Counted from the first letter of the stretch, positions 47,884 through 56,931 are shown. The stretch is 64,000 nucleotides of DNA from Clostridium aceticum (GCF_001042715.1 NZ_CP009687.1:1789418-1853417); one strand, 5' to 3'. Numbers and translations are program-made. The notes: generated by a model not told the origin, from the sequence alone.

Positions 47884-50800
47884 ATGCCGCAACCATGGCC
47901 AACCACATGGAGGCCGTATACCAAAAATGGTATACCTTTAGGAGATCCTGTAGATGAATCTCCACCTAGTACAGATATTGTAGGCAATACTACTTTTCCT
48001 GCAGTTTTTTTTCAATTTGATGGGACAGCTGTTTTTTTTAGAATGAGACTAAACACAACCCCTATTTCAGGTGGTTCTTTAGTAAATTTTAACTGGGGAG
48101 TATTATTTGATACCAATAATACCCTTCAAACCTATGAATGGTTAGTCACCGTAAATGGACAGGGAAACACGATAGAAATTTGGGAAAACTTTATAAATAG
48201 CCCCATCAATAGCTTTGCTGATGCAGCAGAAGGACTAAATCGAAGGGCACCCTTTGTACCAAACTATTCTGAAGCAATTGTCTTAGGAAGTAATGTACGG
48301 GTGGTGAATCCCACAGGAGATGGGTCAAACTTTGGAGGAAATCCAGATGTATTTTTAGATTTTCAAGTACCTTGGAATGTTTTTTCAAGTTTCTTAAATA
48401 TTACAGAGTTTTCTATATTTAGAATGATTTATTACACTGCCACCTCAAATCGTAATGCCAATAAGGATATTGTAGGAAATAGCCCTGTTAGTTTATCAGA
48501 AGCCTTTGGCGACAATATTACTTCTGATCCAGCAGGTCCACAGCTGGGGGACTTGCTGATTGCTAAAACAGTTTTATCAGGTCCTGTTCTAACAAATGTC
48601 AATACCACAGAGACTTGGAGTATACAATTAAATGCTTCTAACCCAGGCAATGGCGTAGTTAATAATGTTCAAGTGATAGATAATACGTTACTAGATCAAG
48701 TAAGCCAATTGTCTATCATTTCCCAGTCAAAGGGTAGTGTTCTTCAGGTAAACAATAACATTATTTGGGATATAGGAGATTTAGCCCCCGGGGAAAATGC
48801 AATATTGGTTGCAGAGGTCAGCGGTTCTTTTGCTACCACGGGGCTAAATGCCTTAGATGAAGCAATAGTAACAGGGAGTGAACCAGTACTAGGAAATATT
48901 ACTGCTGGACCTTCCACAGGAGTAGGCATTGATGTCCTACCAGCGGTGATACCTGCAGTTCCTGTTTTAGCGGTTGAAAAATTTTTAACAAGAGGACCAT
49001 CAATGATTGCCATAAATACAGAGGCTGCATGGGAATTTACAGTACGGGCACAAAATACTGGCACCGGGGCTTTAAACGATGTGATTATCACAGATACCAT
49101 TCTATTAGGTCGAATAATGAATATTAGAAGTATCTCTGTAGATATAGGAAGTATCACAATAGATGAAAATGTTATTACTTGGCATATATCTACTTTAAAT
49201 CCTGAGGAAACAGCACTGGCAACCTTTGAAGTGATGGGAACTTTTCAAGTTATAGGAGAGAGAGCATTAAATAGAGTTATCGCGGTTGGAACAGATCCTG
49301 TTACGGGAGACGTGATAAGCTCAAATCCTGTTGCGGGAGTATTTATTCATGTTACTGAGGTACCTTTGCCGGGTATTCTACAAACAACCAAAAGAATCAT
49401 AAGTGGGCCCTTTACACTAGTACAAAATCAACAAGACACCTGGGTGGTTGAACTTCTTGTTGTCAATATAGGAAATAGCCCAATCAATGATGTCATCGTG
49501 ATAGATGATATTTTGTTGTTCAATATAGGCAGTTTCAACATAAATAGCATATCGAAGGGCGATGCAATACTTACTAATCAAAAGCTGCAATGGAATATTG
49601 GGGGATTGAATCCTCAAGAAGTATCTCGCTTAGAGTTTCGTATAGAAGGAAGGTTTTCTTCTTTAGGTTTACGCTCATTAAATGGTGCATATGCTCAAGG
49701 TACTGATGAGACTACAGGGAATCTTTTATCCAGTAACTTTGCTGGAAGCAGGGGAATTTCAGTAATAGCACCTCAGGCTGCTGAATTTTTTATCAATAAT
49801 AGGATTATTTCAGGACCATTAACCCTGGAAAAAAATACAGTAGCCACTTGGCAAATAGAAATTGCTGTAGAAAATACAGGAAATATCCCTTTATTAAATG
49901 TAGAAATAATATCGGATGCTCTATTGGATACATTAACTGATATTTCTGTTGTATCCTTATCTAGAGGTACAGTAGATAAAATAGGTGATATATGGAACTG
50001 GCAAATAGGGACATTAAACCCAGGAGAAAGAAACGTGCTGGTTGTAGAGATTGCAGGAAGCTTTGATGCTATCGGCAGCAGATTTTTATTAACTTCCACT
50101 GGAAACTCAGTAAATAGTCAAACACTAGAGGGAATAACTACTGGGCCAATAAGTGTGTTACCTATAATAGTGAAGGATACACCGCAACCTCAGATAATCC
50201 AAGTGGAAAACCAAATTACTTCTGGGCCCATTGAAGTGCAAGTAGATCAAGTAGCTACATGGGTACAGGAGATTACAGTTACGAATACAGGAGATAGGGG
50301 TACTATTAGCCATGTACTATTAGAAGATACCTTTATCATAGGAAATCTTGTAGATTATTCTATACAATCAATTACACGAGGAAATGTTGTAGAGGATCAT
50401 GGTATTCTTCGATGGTTTGTTGATGAACTAAATCCTGGTGAAACAATTGTTTTAATAGTAGAAGTTACTGGTTCCTTTAGGGCAGAAGGTAGGAGGGTTT
50501 TAGCAAGAGACTTTGCTAGGGGTATAAATCCTTTGAATTTTGGTATCATCAGGTCTTCAATTGTTTCAACACAAGAAATCAATGTACTTCCACCTATTCC
50601 TTTTGATTTTGAGTCTATATGTATCCTTGAGGATAAAGTTTATGCCAGCTGTCAACAGAGACATTGTTTTGAAAAGTTGTTTATTCCTAATCTATTTCAA
50701 GAGGAATTTGAGTTTGTAGAGATTAAGTTTAACCCAGGAAAAATTATTGATGGTTCGTTGATAATAACACCACTAAAAGATTCACCAAACTTTGCTAGGG

Positions 50801-51240
50801 TTAGATTTGATATTATGATTACTTTTCGCTTAAAGCTTAAAAAGATAAAGAATAACAAGGTAATCACATTTGAGCATCAGTTACCGATAATTTCTAAAGA
50901 CATTATTTTATTTATGCCAGAAACAAGAGATGAATTTAAGTTTGAGATATTGGTAGAAACAGCCTCTCAGTTGCTGGTAGAGCCTACGCTTGATGAGGAG
51001 GGACTAAGATTGGCTGTAGGGGTCTTTATTATCATTAAAGTGGTGGGAAAAGTACAGCTTTTTATACCTGCATTTGGTTTTTGCCCAGAACCACCGGATT
51101 GCGAAGAGTTTTTACCCAAAGATATATGTGAAGTATTTTCTACAGAGGGTTTTCCAGCATTTTATCCTCAACAAGAAGATGGAGAAACCATAATTTGTCA
51201 TCCTTCGTTATCCCAAGATCCTTCGCTATCCTCAGGATGA
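47884..51240 (+). CDS. DUF11-like repeat protein with C-terminal surface domain (C-terminus altered by repeat)
   Basis: A 1118-residue protein. Residues 1-220 are a unique beta domain (VDESPPSTDIVG, VFFRMRLNTTPI). Five tandem DUF11-like repeats start near residues 223, 361, 498, 635 and 772 with a spacing of 136-138 residues; each has an SGP/RGP entry, W-x-[IFV]-x-[IVLF], 'NTG' and a NPGE-like turn. The last ~210 residues equal the domain of 43375 and 44225 (CILEDKVYASCQQRHC, FGFCPEPPDC). I see no signal peptide and no Cys before the C-terminal domain. Residues from about 1100 (GETIICHPSLSQDPSLSSG) are encoded by a dispersed repeat. Fibrous surface protein is the likely role, with the final domain as anchor. 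Confidence 0.8.
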   Translation: MPQPWPTTWRPYTKNGIPLGDPVDESPPSTDIVGNTTFPAVFFQFDGTAVFFRMRLNTTPISGGSLVNFNWGVLFDTNNTLQTYEWLVTVNGQGNTIEIWENFINSPINSFADAAEGLNRRAPFVPNYSEAIVLGSNVRVVNPTGDGSNFGGNPDVFLDFQVPWNVFSSFLNITEFSIFRMIYYTATSNRNANKDIVGNSPVSLSEAFGDNITSDPAGPQLGDLLIAKTVLSGPVLTNVNTTETWSIQLNASNPGNGVVNNVQVIDNTLLDQVSQLSIISQSKGSVLQVNNNIIWDIGDLAPGENAILVAEVSGSFATTGLNALDEAIVTGSEPVLGNITAGPSTGVGIDVLPAVIPAVPVLAVEKFLTRGPSMIAINTEAAWEFTVRAQNTGTGALNDVIITDTILLGRIMNIRSISVDIGSITIDENVITWHISTLNPEETALATFEVMGTFQVIGERALNRVIAVGTDPVTGDVISSNPVAGVFIHVTEVPLPGILQTTKRIISGPFTLVQNQQDTWVVELLVVNIGNSPINDVIVIDDILLFNIGSFNINSISKGDAILTNQKLQWNIGGLNPQEVSRLEFRIEGRFSSLGLRSLNGAYAQGTDETTGNLLSSNFAGSRGISVIAPQAAEFFINNRIISGPLTLEKNTVATWQIEIAVENTGNIPLLNVEIISDALLDTLTDISVVSLSRGTVDKIGDIWNWQIGTLNPGERNVLVVEIAGSFDAIGSRFLLTSTGNSVNSQTLEGITTGPISVLPIIVKDTPQPQIIQVENQITSGPIEVQVDQVATWVQEITVTNTGDRGTISHVLLEDTFIIGNLVDYSIQSITRGNVVEDHGILRWFVDELNPGETIVLIVEVTGSFRAEGRRVLARDFARGINPLNFGIIRSSIVSTQEINVLPPIPFDFESICILEDKVYASCQQRHCFEKLFIPNLFQEEFEFVEIKFNPGKIIDGSLIITPLKDSPNFARVRFDIMITFRLKLKKIKNNKVITFEHQLPIISKDIILFMPETRDEFKFEILVETASQLLVEPTLDEEGLRLAVGVFIIIKVVGKVQLFIPAFGFCPEPPDCEEFLPKDICEVFSTEGFPAFYPQQEDGETIICHPSLSQDPSLSSG

Positions 51241-51291
51241 CACTTGGAGAAAAATTTGGTAATAACTGTGTTAGGTTAAGGCCTATGAGCC
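51185..51291. repeat. Dispersed MITE-like repeat, copy C (reverse orientation, inside a CDS end)
   Basis: CCATAATTTGTCATCCTTCG ... GATCCTTCGCTATCC ... TTTGGTAATAACTG, the reverse complement of the 35670 copy. The outer ~18 bp on the left are missing or diverged. It overlaps the last ~18 codons of the DUF11-repeat gene and supplies its stop. Confidence 0.8.
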
Positions 51292-51674
51292 TTAGGACAC
51301 TAAAATTTAGGGATGTAGATCTATATAGGATTCGCGAGAAAATGAAAGAATCAGTGAAAAAACCTCAATATTCTAATGTGAGATCATTAGTGTTAATTTA
51401 AACAATGGTTTATCACTTAGTAGTATTGAGGTTTTATATTTAATAAATTTCCATCACGATAAGCTGTAATTGCAGTTTTTATCGTATTAAAGTTTATAGA
51501 AAAAATATATAGGTACTATTAAAAAAAACTAACATATAATGAATTAAATACAGGAAAAAAGTATTAAGTGATAAAACTAAGATATTTTTAATAGGATAGA
51601 GTAAGATACCTTTGCAGGTGTAGGGAAGGTAGCAAACAGATGGTTAAAAAGTGAGGAATTGCGGGGTGAAAAAG
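51292..51674. other. Gene-free region with terminator-like hairpin
   Basis: It contains an inverted repeat AAAACCTCAATA (51359-51370) with TATTGAGGTTTT (51424-51435), flanked by T-rich DNA and a likely terminator, plus a terminal-repeat-like fragment (ATCATTAGTGTTAATTTAAAC near 51383). After it there is AT-rich DNA and a weak TTTGC/GCAAA hairpin at about 51611-51636. I see no ORF or known riboswitch. Confidence 0.5.
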
Positions 51675-52493
51675 ATGACAATATGTATATTAGGAGGTAC
51701 TGGTCAGCTAGGGCATGAGTTAATGAAGGTAATGAAGGATAAAAAGGTTGTTAGTTTAGGTAAAAAAAACCTAGATATAACCAAGTTAGACGAAGTATAT
51801 AAAACCTTAAAAGCTATAAGACCAGATGTGGTTATTCATGCAGCAGCTTTTACAGATGTAGATCAATGTGAAGATAAACCGGAGTTGGCTTTTAAAGTAA
51901 ATACACAGGGAACTAAGAACGTTTCTATTGTTGCAGGTAATTTAGGCAGTAAGTTAATTTATGTAAGTACAGATTATGTCTTTGACGGTAAGAAGGGGAG
52001 CCCTTATAATGAAACAGATTTACCGAACCCCATAAATATATATGGTATGTCTAAGTATGAGGGTGAAATTGAAGTGCAAAAAAATCTAGAAGAATACTTT
52101 ATTGTAAGAACTGCTTGGTTATATGGCCATCAGGGGAAAAATTTTGTTAAGACAATATTAAGTTTAACTTCCAGTAATACACTTTTAAAGGTAGTAGATG
52201 ATCAAATAGGTTCGCCTACCTATGCGTTAGACTTGGCGGAAGCATTAAAAAAATTATTAGTGACTGAAGACTATGGCATATATCATTTCATTAATGAAGG
52301 TAATTGTACATGGTGTGATTTTGCTAAAGAGATCATCAAAATTAAGGGTATTGCGGCAAAACTTAACCCTACTACCTCGACAGAAATTCAAAGAAAAGCT
52401 AAAAGGCCTCAAAACTCAACCTTAAGTAATAATTCATCTATCAAATTAAGACTTTGGCAAGAGGCATTAAAAGAATATTTATCTAATGAATAG
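51675..52493 (+). CDS. rfbD: dTDP-4-dehydrorhamnose reductase
   Basis: A 272-residue SDR protein making dTDP-L-rhamnose in the last step. It has the N-terminal GxxGxxG (CILGGTGQLGHELM), the catalytic-type YxxxK at PINIYGMSKYEGE, VSTDYVFDGKKGSPY, and VVDDQIGSPTYALDLA. I prefer the start at 51675; GTG 51651 and GTG 51666 are alternatives. It is separated from rfbABC by about 4.5 kb, with a dehydrogenase and glycosyltransferases between. B. subtilis SpsK is the spore-coat counterpart. Confidence 0.93.
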   Translation: MTICILGGTGQLGHELMKVMKDKKVVSLGKKNLDITKLDEVYKTLKAIRPDVVIHAAAFTDVDQCEDKPELAFKVNTQGTKNVSIVAGNLGSKLIYVSTDYVFDGKKGSPYNETDLPNPINIYGMSKYEGEIEVQKNLEEYFIVRTAWLYGHQGKNFVKTILSLTSSNTLLKVVDDQIGSPTYALDLAEALKKLLVTEDYGIYHFINEGNCTWCDFAKEIIKIKGIAAKLNPTTSTEIQRKAKRPQNSTLSNNSSIKLRLWQEALKEYLSNE

Positions 52494-52519
52494 GAGATTT
52501 GTATCTCCTTTGTTTTTTT
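52492..52519 (+). terminator. Intrinsic terminator of rfbD
   Basis: AGGAGAT/ATCTCCT stem begins at the stop codon and is followed by TTGTTTTTTTT. Confidence 0.85.
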
Positions 52520-52624
52520 TCGAAAAGAGTTATTTAGTCTATCTTTCGTAACCACCTACATTGCTTTATCATACAATAAAACTAAAGAGTTTAATTATAG
52601 ATATTAGTAGAAGGAGATAAAAGC

Positions 52625-53953
52625 ATGAGTCTTAAAAATAAAATTATAAATAAAGAAGCCATTGTTGGTATTGTAGGTCTAGGCTATGTAGGTTTACCCT
52701 TAGCAGTATCAATTGCAGTATCAGGATACAAAGTTATTGGGATTGAAGTTGACGAAGAAAAAGTTGCTAAACTATTGAAGGGAGTTTCCTATATAAAGGA
52801 TGTTTCAGACGAAAGTATAGAGAAAGAAGTAAGAAAAGGAAGCTTATTGGGTACAAGTGATTATAAAAAGATGAGCCAAACAGATGTGATTATTATTTGT
52901 GTTCCTACACCACTAAAGGATAATACTCCAGATGTCAGCTATATTTATCAAACCGTAAAAAATATCAAACAATATGCAAAAAAACCAAGTTTAATTATTT
53001 TAGAGAGTACTAGTTATCCAGGCACGACAGAAGAAGTGATTATGAAGGAGTTAGAGGGAGACGGATGGATATTAGGTAAAGATTTCAACCTATGTTTTTC
53101 TCCTGAACGGGTTGACCCAGGGAATGAATTATTTAACTTAAAGAACACACCTAAAATAGTGGGAGGGATTAGCCAGCAATGCACAGAATTGGCAGGATTA
53201 CTCTATGAAAAAGTTGCTAATGAAGTTTTTTTTGTTTCTTCAGCAAAAACAGCTGAGATGGTGAAACTTTTAGAAAACACCTTTAGGAGTATTAATATAG
53301 CCTTTATCAACGAAATGGCTTTGATGTGTGAAAAGATGGAGTTAAATATTTGGGAAGTTCTAGAAGCTGCTTCTACAAAACCTTTTGGTTTCATGACTTT
53401 TTATCCAGGGCCAGGAATTGGAGGACATTGTATTCCCATAGATCCAAATTATTTAGAGTGGAAAGCACAAACATTTAATTTTTCTAGTAGATTTATTAGA
53501 TTAGCAACTGAAATTAACGAAAGTATGCCAGAATACATCGTATCTACAATTGGAGAGATATTAAAGACAGAAAGTAAAAGCTTAGAAGGTTCTAAGGTTT
53601 TAATAGTAGGCGTTGCTTACAAAAAAGATATTGACGATATAAGAGAATCCCCTGCCTTTAAAATACGAAATATGCTGGTAAACAATAAAGCTACTGTCGA
53701 TTACCATGATCCCTATGTGAAGGAGATCATAATAGATAATAAAAAAATTTATTCTATCGAGCTTAACGAAGAAAACTTAAAACAATACGATTGTGCAGTG
53801 ATTATAACAAACCATAGTACAATAGACTATCGATTATTAATAGAAAATACAAAAATCATTTATGATACGAGAAATGCCATTAGAGAAAAAAATGAAAGGG
53901 TGTTTTCTCTTGGAGGTGTAAAACATAGGTATGAAAGTAAAAATAAATGGTAA
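52625..53953 (+). CDS. Nucleotide-sugar 6-dehydrogenase (WbpA/UDP-GlcNAc dehydrogenase-like)
   Basis: A 442-residue UDP-sugar dehydrogenase of the UDPGDH fold. N-terminal IVGIVGLGYVGLPLAVSIA, then CFSPERVDPGN, the active-site cysteine in PGPGIGGHCIPIDP and the C-terminal half with VLIVGVAYKKDIDDIRESPAF. The FYPGPGxGGHCIPIDP form and SPERVDPGN favour the WbpA branch (UDP-GlcNAc to UDP-GlcNAcA) over UDP-glucose dehydrogenase; the substrate is inferred. It suggests a hexuronic acid in the surface glycan. The next gene overlaps its end by 23 nt. Confidence 0.88.
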   Translation: MSLKNKIINKEAIVGIVGLGYVGLPLAVSIAVSGYKVIGIEVDEEKVAKLLKGVSYIKDVSDESIEKEVRKGSLLGTSDYKKMSQTDVIIICVPTPLKDNTPDVSYIYQTVKNIKQYAKKPSLIILESTSYPGTTEEVIMKELEGDGWILGKDFNLCFSPERVDPGNELFNLKNTPKIVGGISQQCTELAGLLYEKVANEVFFVSSAKTAEMVKLLENTFRSINIAFINEMALMCEKMELNIWEVLEAASTKPFGFMTFYPGPGIGGHCIPIDPNYLEWKAQTFNFSSRFIRLATEINESMPEYIVSTIGEILKTESKSLEGSKVLIVGVAYKKDIDDIRESPAFKIRNMLVNNKATVDYHDPYVKEIIIDNKKIYSIELNEENLKQYDCAVIITNHSTIDYRLLIENTKIIYDTRNAIREKNERVFSLGGVKHRYESKNKW

Positions 53954-54923
53954 TTTCTATGGAATTAAACCAATAAATAAAGAAGGAAACTGGGAATTCA
54001 TTTATACAGAAAAAATGGAAAAAATCAACAAAGATGACTATCTCCTAAAGAAGAATCAAGACAAAGCTTCTGTAGATAACAAAAATAGAAAGAATTATCC
54101 TAAAATAAATAGAAAAAAAATTTCTCAAGGTAAGGAGCTTCAGGATAGAATATCTCTGGTAAATAAAAGAAAAAGGCTTAGGAGGAGTATCCATCGATAT
54201 GAATCTGCAAAAAAACATAAAAAATTAGAGAAACCTGGGGTATCTATAATCACCTGTACCAATCGCCACCAATTTAAAGAAAATATTTTCGGAAATTTTC
54301 ACAACCAGAAATATGATATAAAAGAGTTAATTATTGTATTAAATAAGAACGATATTGATATAAGTGAATGGAAAAAAAAGGCCAGTCAATATAATAATAT
54401 TAAAATTCTTAGACTAGATGAAAGCCAACCTTTAGGAGCATGTTTAAATTTTGCGATATCGGAGGCAAAGTATAGTTATATTTCTAAGTTTGATGATGAT
54501 GATTATTACGCTCCAGAATATTTAGGAGATATTATGGATTGTTTTAAATATACAGATGCAGATATAGTAGGAAAGGGAAGTTTTTATATTTACTTTGAAG
54601 AAAGTAAGACTTTAGCAGTAAACTCTTTAAGTAGAGAGAACTGTTATACAAACTTTATAGCAGGATCTACAATAACTGCCAAAAAAGAAGTTTTTGAAAA
54701 GGTTAAGTTTGTAACAGATAGAGTAGGGGGTTCAGATACACAATTTAAAAAGGACTGTATAGCAAATCATTTTAAAATCTATACGGCAGATCGATTTAAT
54801 TATGTTGCACATAGACGCCCAAATGCACAGGAACATACTTGGAAAATTGCTGATAAAGAGTGGCTAAAAACCTGTAAAATTATTGGAAAAGTTTCTGATT
54901 ATAAAGGCCATGTCACAGTATAA
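53931..54923 (+). CDS. GT2-like glycosyltransferase with N-terminal 'KINGxxYxI' module
   Basis: A 330-residue protein. Residues 1-35 (MKVKINGNFYGIKP ... WEFIYTEKMEKI) match the start of the protein at 62881. A Lys/Arg-rich linker follows (about residues 36-100). The GT2 domain begins PGVSIITCTNRHQ, with the metal-binding acidic run SKFDDDDYYAPEYLGD near residue 185. It overlaps the dehydrogenase by 23 nt. Short for a full two-domain transferase; sugar unknown. The N-terminal module may locate or anchor the enzyme. Confidence 0.82.
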   Translation: MKVKINGNFYGIKPINKEGNWEFIYTEKMEKINKDDYLLKKNQDKASVDNKNRKNYPKINRKKISQGKELQDRISLVNKRKRLRRSIHRYESAKKHKKLEKPGVSIITCTNRHQFKENIFGNFHNQKYDIKELIIVLNKNDIDISEWKKKASQYNNIKILRLDESQPLGACLNFAISEAKYSYISKFDDDDYYAPEYLGDIMDCFKYTDADIVGKGSFYIYFEESKTLAVNSLSRENCYTNFIAGSTITAKKEVFEKVKFVTDRVGGSDTQFKKDCIANHFKIYTADRFNYVAHRRPNAQEHTWKIADKEWLKTCKIIGKVSDYKGHVTV

Positions 54924-54931
54924 TTTTTATA

Positions 54932-54987
54932 AGGATGACAGTTCAATAGGATTTTGGAAATAATTGTATTAAGTTAACGCTTATGAT
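54932..54987. repeat. Dispersed repeat, half copy D
   Basis: AGGATGACAGTTC ... TAATTGTATTAAGTTAACGC then TTATGATA matches one half of the 124-bp repeat in reverse orientation. It begins 9 nt after the glycosyltransferase stop. Confidence 0.65.
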
Positions 54988-55020
54988 AAGGGTGTATTGA
55001 TAAAAACAACAATGTAATTA

Positions 55021-55106
55021 AATAAAAGTCAGATATCTACCCGTCTATACTTTAGTTGCTTATGCTACTAAGGAATTTTTACAGACATTAGGTATCTGAC
55101 TTTATT
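55021..55106. terminator. Long hairpin between convergent genes
   Basis: AATAAAAGTCAGATA pairs with TATCTGACTTTATT with a bulge around a ~50-nt loop; T-rich on both flanks. It probably terminates both the GT2 gene and the rhamnosyltransferase gene. Confidence 0.6.
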
Positions 55107-55127
55107 AATCACAATTCAAAATTTTTG

Positions 55128-55832
55128 CTAGATAAAATGCTTAAGAATATTTTGTATTTCTTTCTTATTTGTTATTATTTTTCCAGTCCTATGATTATTA
55201 AATGCATTTAAAGTATTGTTTCCATGAACGATAACAGCATAGTTTTTTTTATGAATAATTTCGTGAGGATTTTTTATAACTGTACAGTGTCCCTTAGGTA
55301 TCGGTACTCTTTCACCAGCTAAATAATCTTTCACTTTATAAATTAAAGTATAGAAGGGGGGTGAAACATAGTACCAGTTTCCCAACCGATGATTTACAGA
55401 ATCATATACATATCCTTTCTGGTTAATTAAGGCTCGGGTGTTTTTCTTAGGTTTATATTCATGCAGTTGATTAATAAAGGTTTTATGATAAACATCGTCA
55501 CAGTCTAGACGTACTAGGTATAAAAACTCGTAGCCTTTAATACTTTTCTCAATAATACTTTCATACTTCTCATTTTCAATAAATCTAATATTGTTTGGTA
55601 AAGTTGGATAATGAGATAATGCACCCTTGATTAAATCGGTGGTTTTTTCAGCATACCTAACTAACACTAGAAAGTCTTGGTTTGTTTGTTTTTTAAGACT
55701 TTGCAAGGTGAACTTATTAAAAATATCCATTCTATAATCAATCCAATCTTTTGTACGACTAATACCATTTGCTCTAGAATTAAATTCAATTCCAACAATT
55801 ATTTTTAATTTCTTACCTGACATCTCAGCCAC
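55128..55832 (-). CDS. Putative rhamnosyltransferase (paralogue 2)
   Basis: A 234-residue protein with FNKFTLQSLKKQTNQDFLVLVR, LVRLDCDDVYHKTFINQL and RLGNWYYVSPPFYT. It resembles the 'putative rhamnosyl transferase' family (PF11316 type) in its SLkxQtnqdF and RLDcDD elements. It is a close paralogue of the next gene at 55934 (the same blocks throughout). With the four rml genes nearby, transfer of rhamnose from dTDP-L-rhamnose is plausible. No membrane segment. RBS AAGGAGTGG. Confidence 0.75.
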   Translation of the reverse strand: MAEMSGKKLKIIVGIEFNSRANGISRTKDWIDYRMDIFNKFTLQSLKKQTNQDFLVLVRYAEKTTDLIKGALSHYPTLPNNIRFIENEKYESIIEKSIKGYEFLYLVRLDCDDVYHKTFINQLHEYKPKKNTRALINQKGYVYDSVNHRLGNWYYVSPPFYTLIYKVKDYLAGERVPIPKGHCTVIKNPHEIIHKKNYAVIVHGNNTLNAFNNHRTGKIITNKKEIQNILKHFI

Positions 55833-55871
55833 TCCTTATATAACTTCTCAAAATTAAAACAAGATATATGG

Positions 55872-55908
55872 GTTGCAATAAAATTTTTACAGCGTAGCGA
55901 ATGCAACA
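55872..55908. repeat. Short inverted repeat with a relative near 24643
   Basis: GTTGCA and TGCAAC bound a 37-nt segment resembling GTTGGAATAAAACTTTTACA at 24643. The central TTTTTACAGCGTAGCG element links the two. Confidence 0.35.
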
Positions 55909-55933
55909 TATTTACTACAACTTATATAGCTAA

Positions 55934-56641
55934 CTACATAAAATTTTTAAGAATATTTTGCATCTCACCTTTATTAGTAATAACATCGCCTACCCGGTGA
56001 CTATCAAATTTGTTCATAGTATTTTTATTATGAATTAGGACCATATAGTTGGTTTTGTGAATAATTTCATGAGGATATTTTATTGCTATAGCATGGTGAC
56101 TACCGATAGAAATTCTTTTGCCCTTCAAATAATCCTTTACTTTGTTAATTGTAGTGTAGAAAGGAGGAGACAGATAATACCAATGACCTAATCGATTGTT
56201 GATGGAATCATATACATATCCCTTTTGATTAATCAGCACCTGAGTACTTTTCTTCGGTTCATAAGCATGCAGTTGATCTATGAAGGTTTTATGATACATA
56301 TCGTCACAGTCTAATTGCACCAAGTATAGGTCATCATAACCTACAATGGTTTTTTTTATGATATTTTCATATTCATCGCTAGCAATAAACTTAACATTAG
56401 AAGGTAAGGGGGCGTAGTTTGATAAAGCAGCTTTAATGAAATTTCTAGTGTTTTTATCGTATCTAACCAAAGTCAAGAAATTTTGGTTTGTTTGTTTTTT
56501 TAGGCTTTTGAGAGTAAATTTATTGAAGATTGATATTCTATAGTCGATCCAAGCTTTGGTGCGACTAAGTTTACTGGCTCTACATTTAGTAGCTCTAGAG
56601 TTAAATTCCATATCCACAATGATTTTTTTTCTGTTTGGCAT
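55934..56641 (-). CDS. Putative rhamnosyltransferase (paralogue 1)
   Basis: A 235-residue protein, tandem duplicate of 55128-55832. Shared are IFNKFTLKSLKKQTNQNFL, VQLDCDDMYHKTFIDQLHAY, INQKGYVYDSINNRLGHWYY. An N-terminal insertion (ATKCRASKL) distinguishes it. Here RLDCDD is VQLDCDD, so the metal-binding DCDD is kept. Probably transfers rhamnose or a related sugar to the surface glycan. It is read away from rfbA, with about 330 nt between. Confidence 0.75.
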   Translation of the reverse strand: MPNRKKIIVDMEFNSRATKCRASKLSRTKAWIDYRISIFNKFTLKSLKKQTNQNFLTLVRYDKNTRNFIKAALSNYAPLPSNVKFIASDEYENIIKKTIVGYDDLYLVQLDCDDMYHKTFIDQLHAYEPKKSTQVLINQKGYVYDSINNRLGHWYYLSPPFYTTINKVKDYLKGKRISIGSHHAIAIKYPHEIIHKTNYMVLIHNKNTMNKFDSHRVGDVITNKGEMQNILKNFM

Positions 56642-56807
56642 TTTAACACCTCTTTCAATATCGTTGATTACTTCCGTACATTATAATCTATGCCATTACC
56701 AAGATTTGTGACTATAGATGTACGTCTTTTCTTATAAAGCCACAAGTAACCAAATTTTTGAAACTTTAATATAATACAATATGACAAGGCTCAGATACTA
56801 ATTTATA
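56642..56807. other. Divergent intergenic region before copy B
   Basis: AT-rich sequence between the rhamnosyltransferase and rfbA. It presumably holds the - strand promoter. Nothing else distinct is visible until the palindromic repeat at 56808. Confidence 0.4.
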
Positions 56808-56931
56808 AATCATAGGCATTAACTTAACACAATTATTACCAAAATTCTCTTGAACTGTCATCCTGAGGGTAGCGAAGGATATTGGAATAACGAAGAATGA
56901 CAAATTATGCTTTAAGTTAACGCTAACACTT
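56808..56931. repeat. Dispersed 124-bp MITE-like repeat, copy B
   Basis: AATCATAGGCATTAACTTAA at the left and TTAAGTTAACGC-TAACACTT at the right are inverted relatives. The centre has GTCATCCTGAGGGTAGCGAAG as in 35670-35793, and length is the same 124 bp. It lies just before the rfbA RBS and may affect rfbA expression. Confidence 0.8.

Noticed and set aside
47884-51240. A CRISPR array or direct-repeat DNA in the large gene
   Set aside because: The ~411-nt periodicity comes from diverged protein repeats, with no short identical repeats and spacers.
51195-51401. A 68-residue ORF (MSSFVIPRSFAILRMT) at the end of the DUF11 gene
   Set aside because: It is a translation of the dispersed repeat in another frame. 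Similar short ORFs appear in other copies, so it is not a gene.
51600-51650. A cyclic di-GMP riboswitch before rfbD
   Set aside because: Only a TTTGC/GCAAA hairpin is present; the conserved GEMM core is absent.
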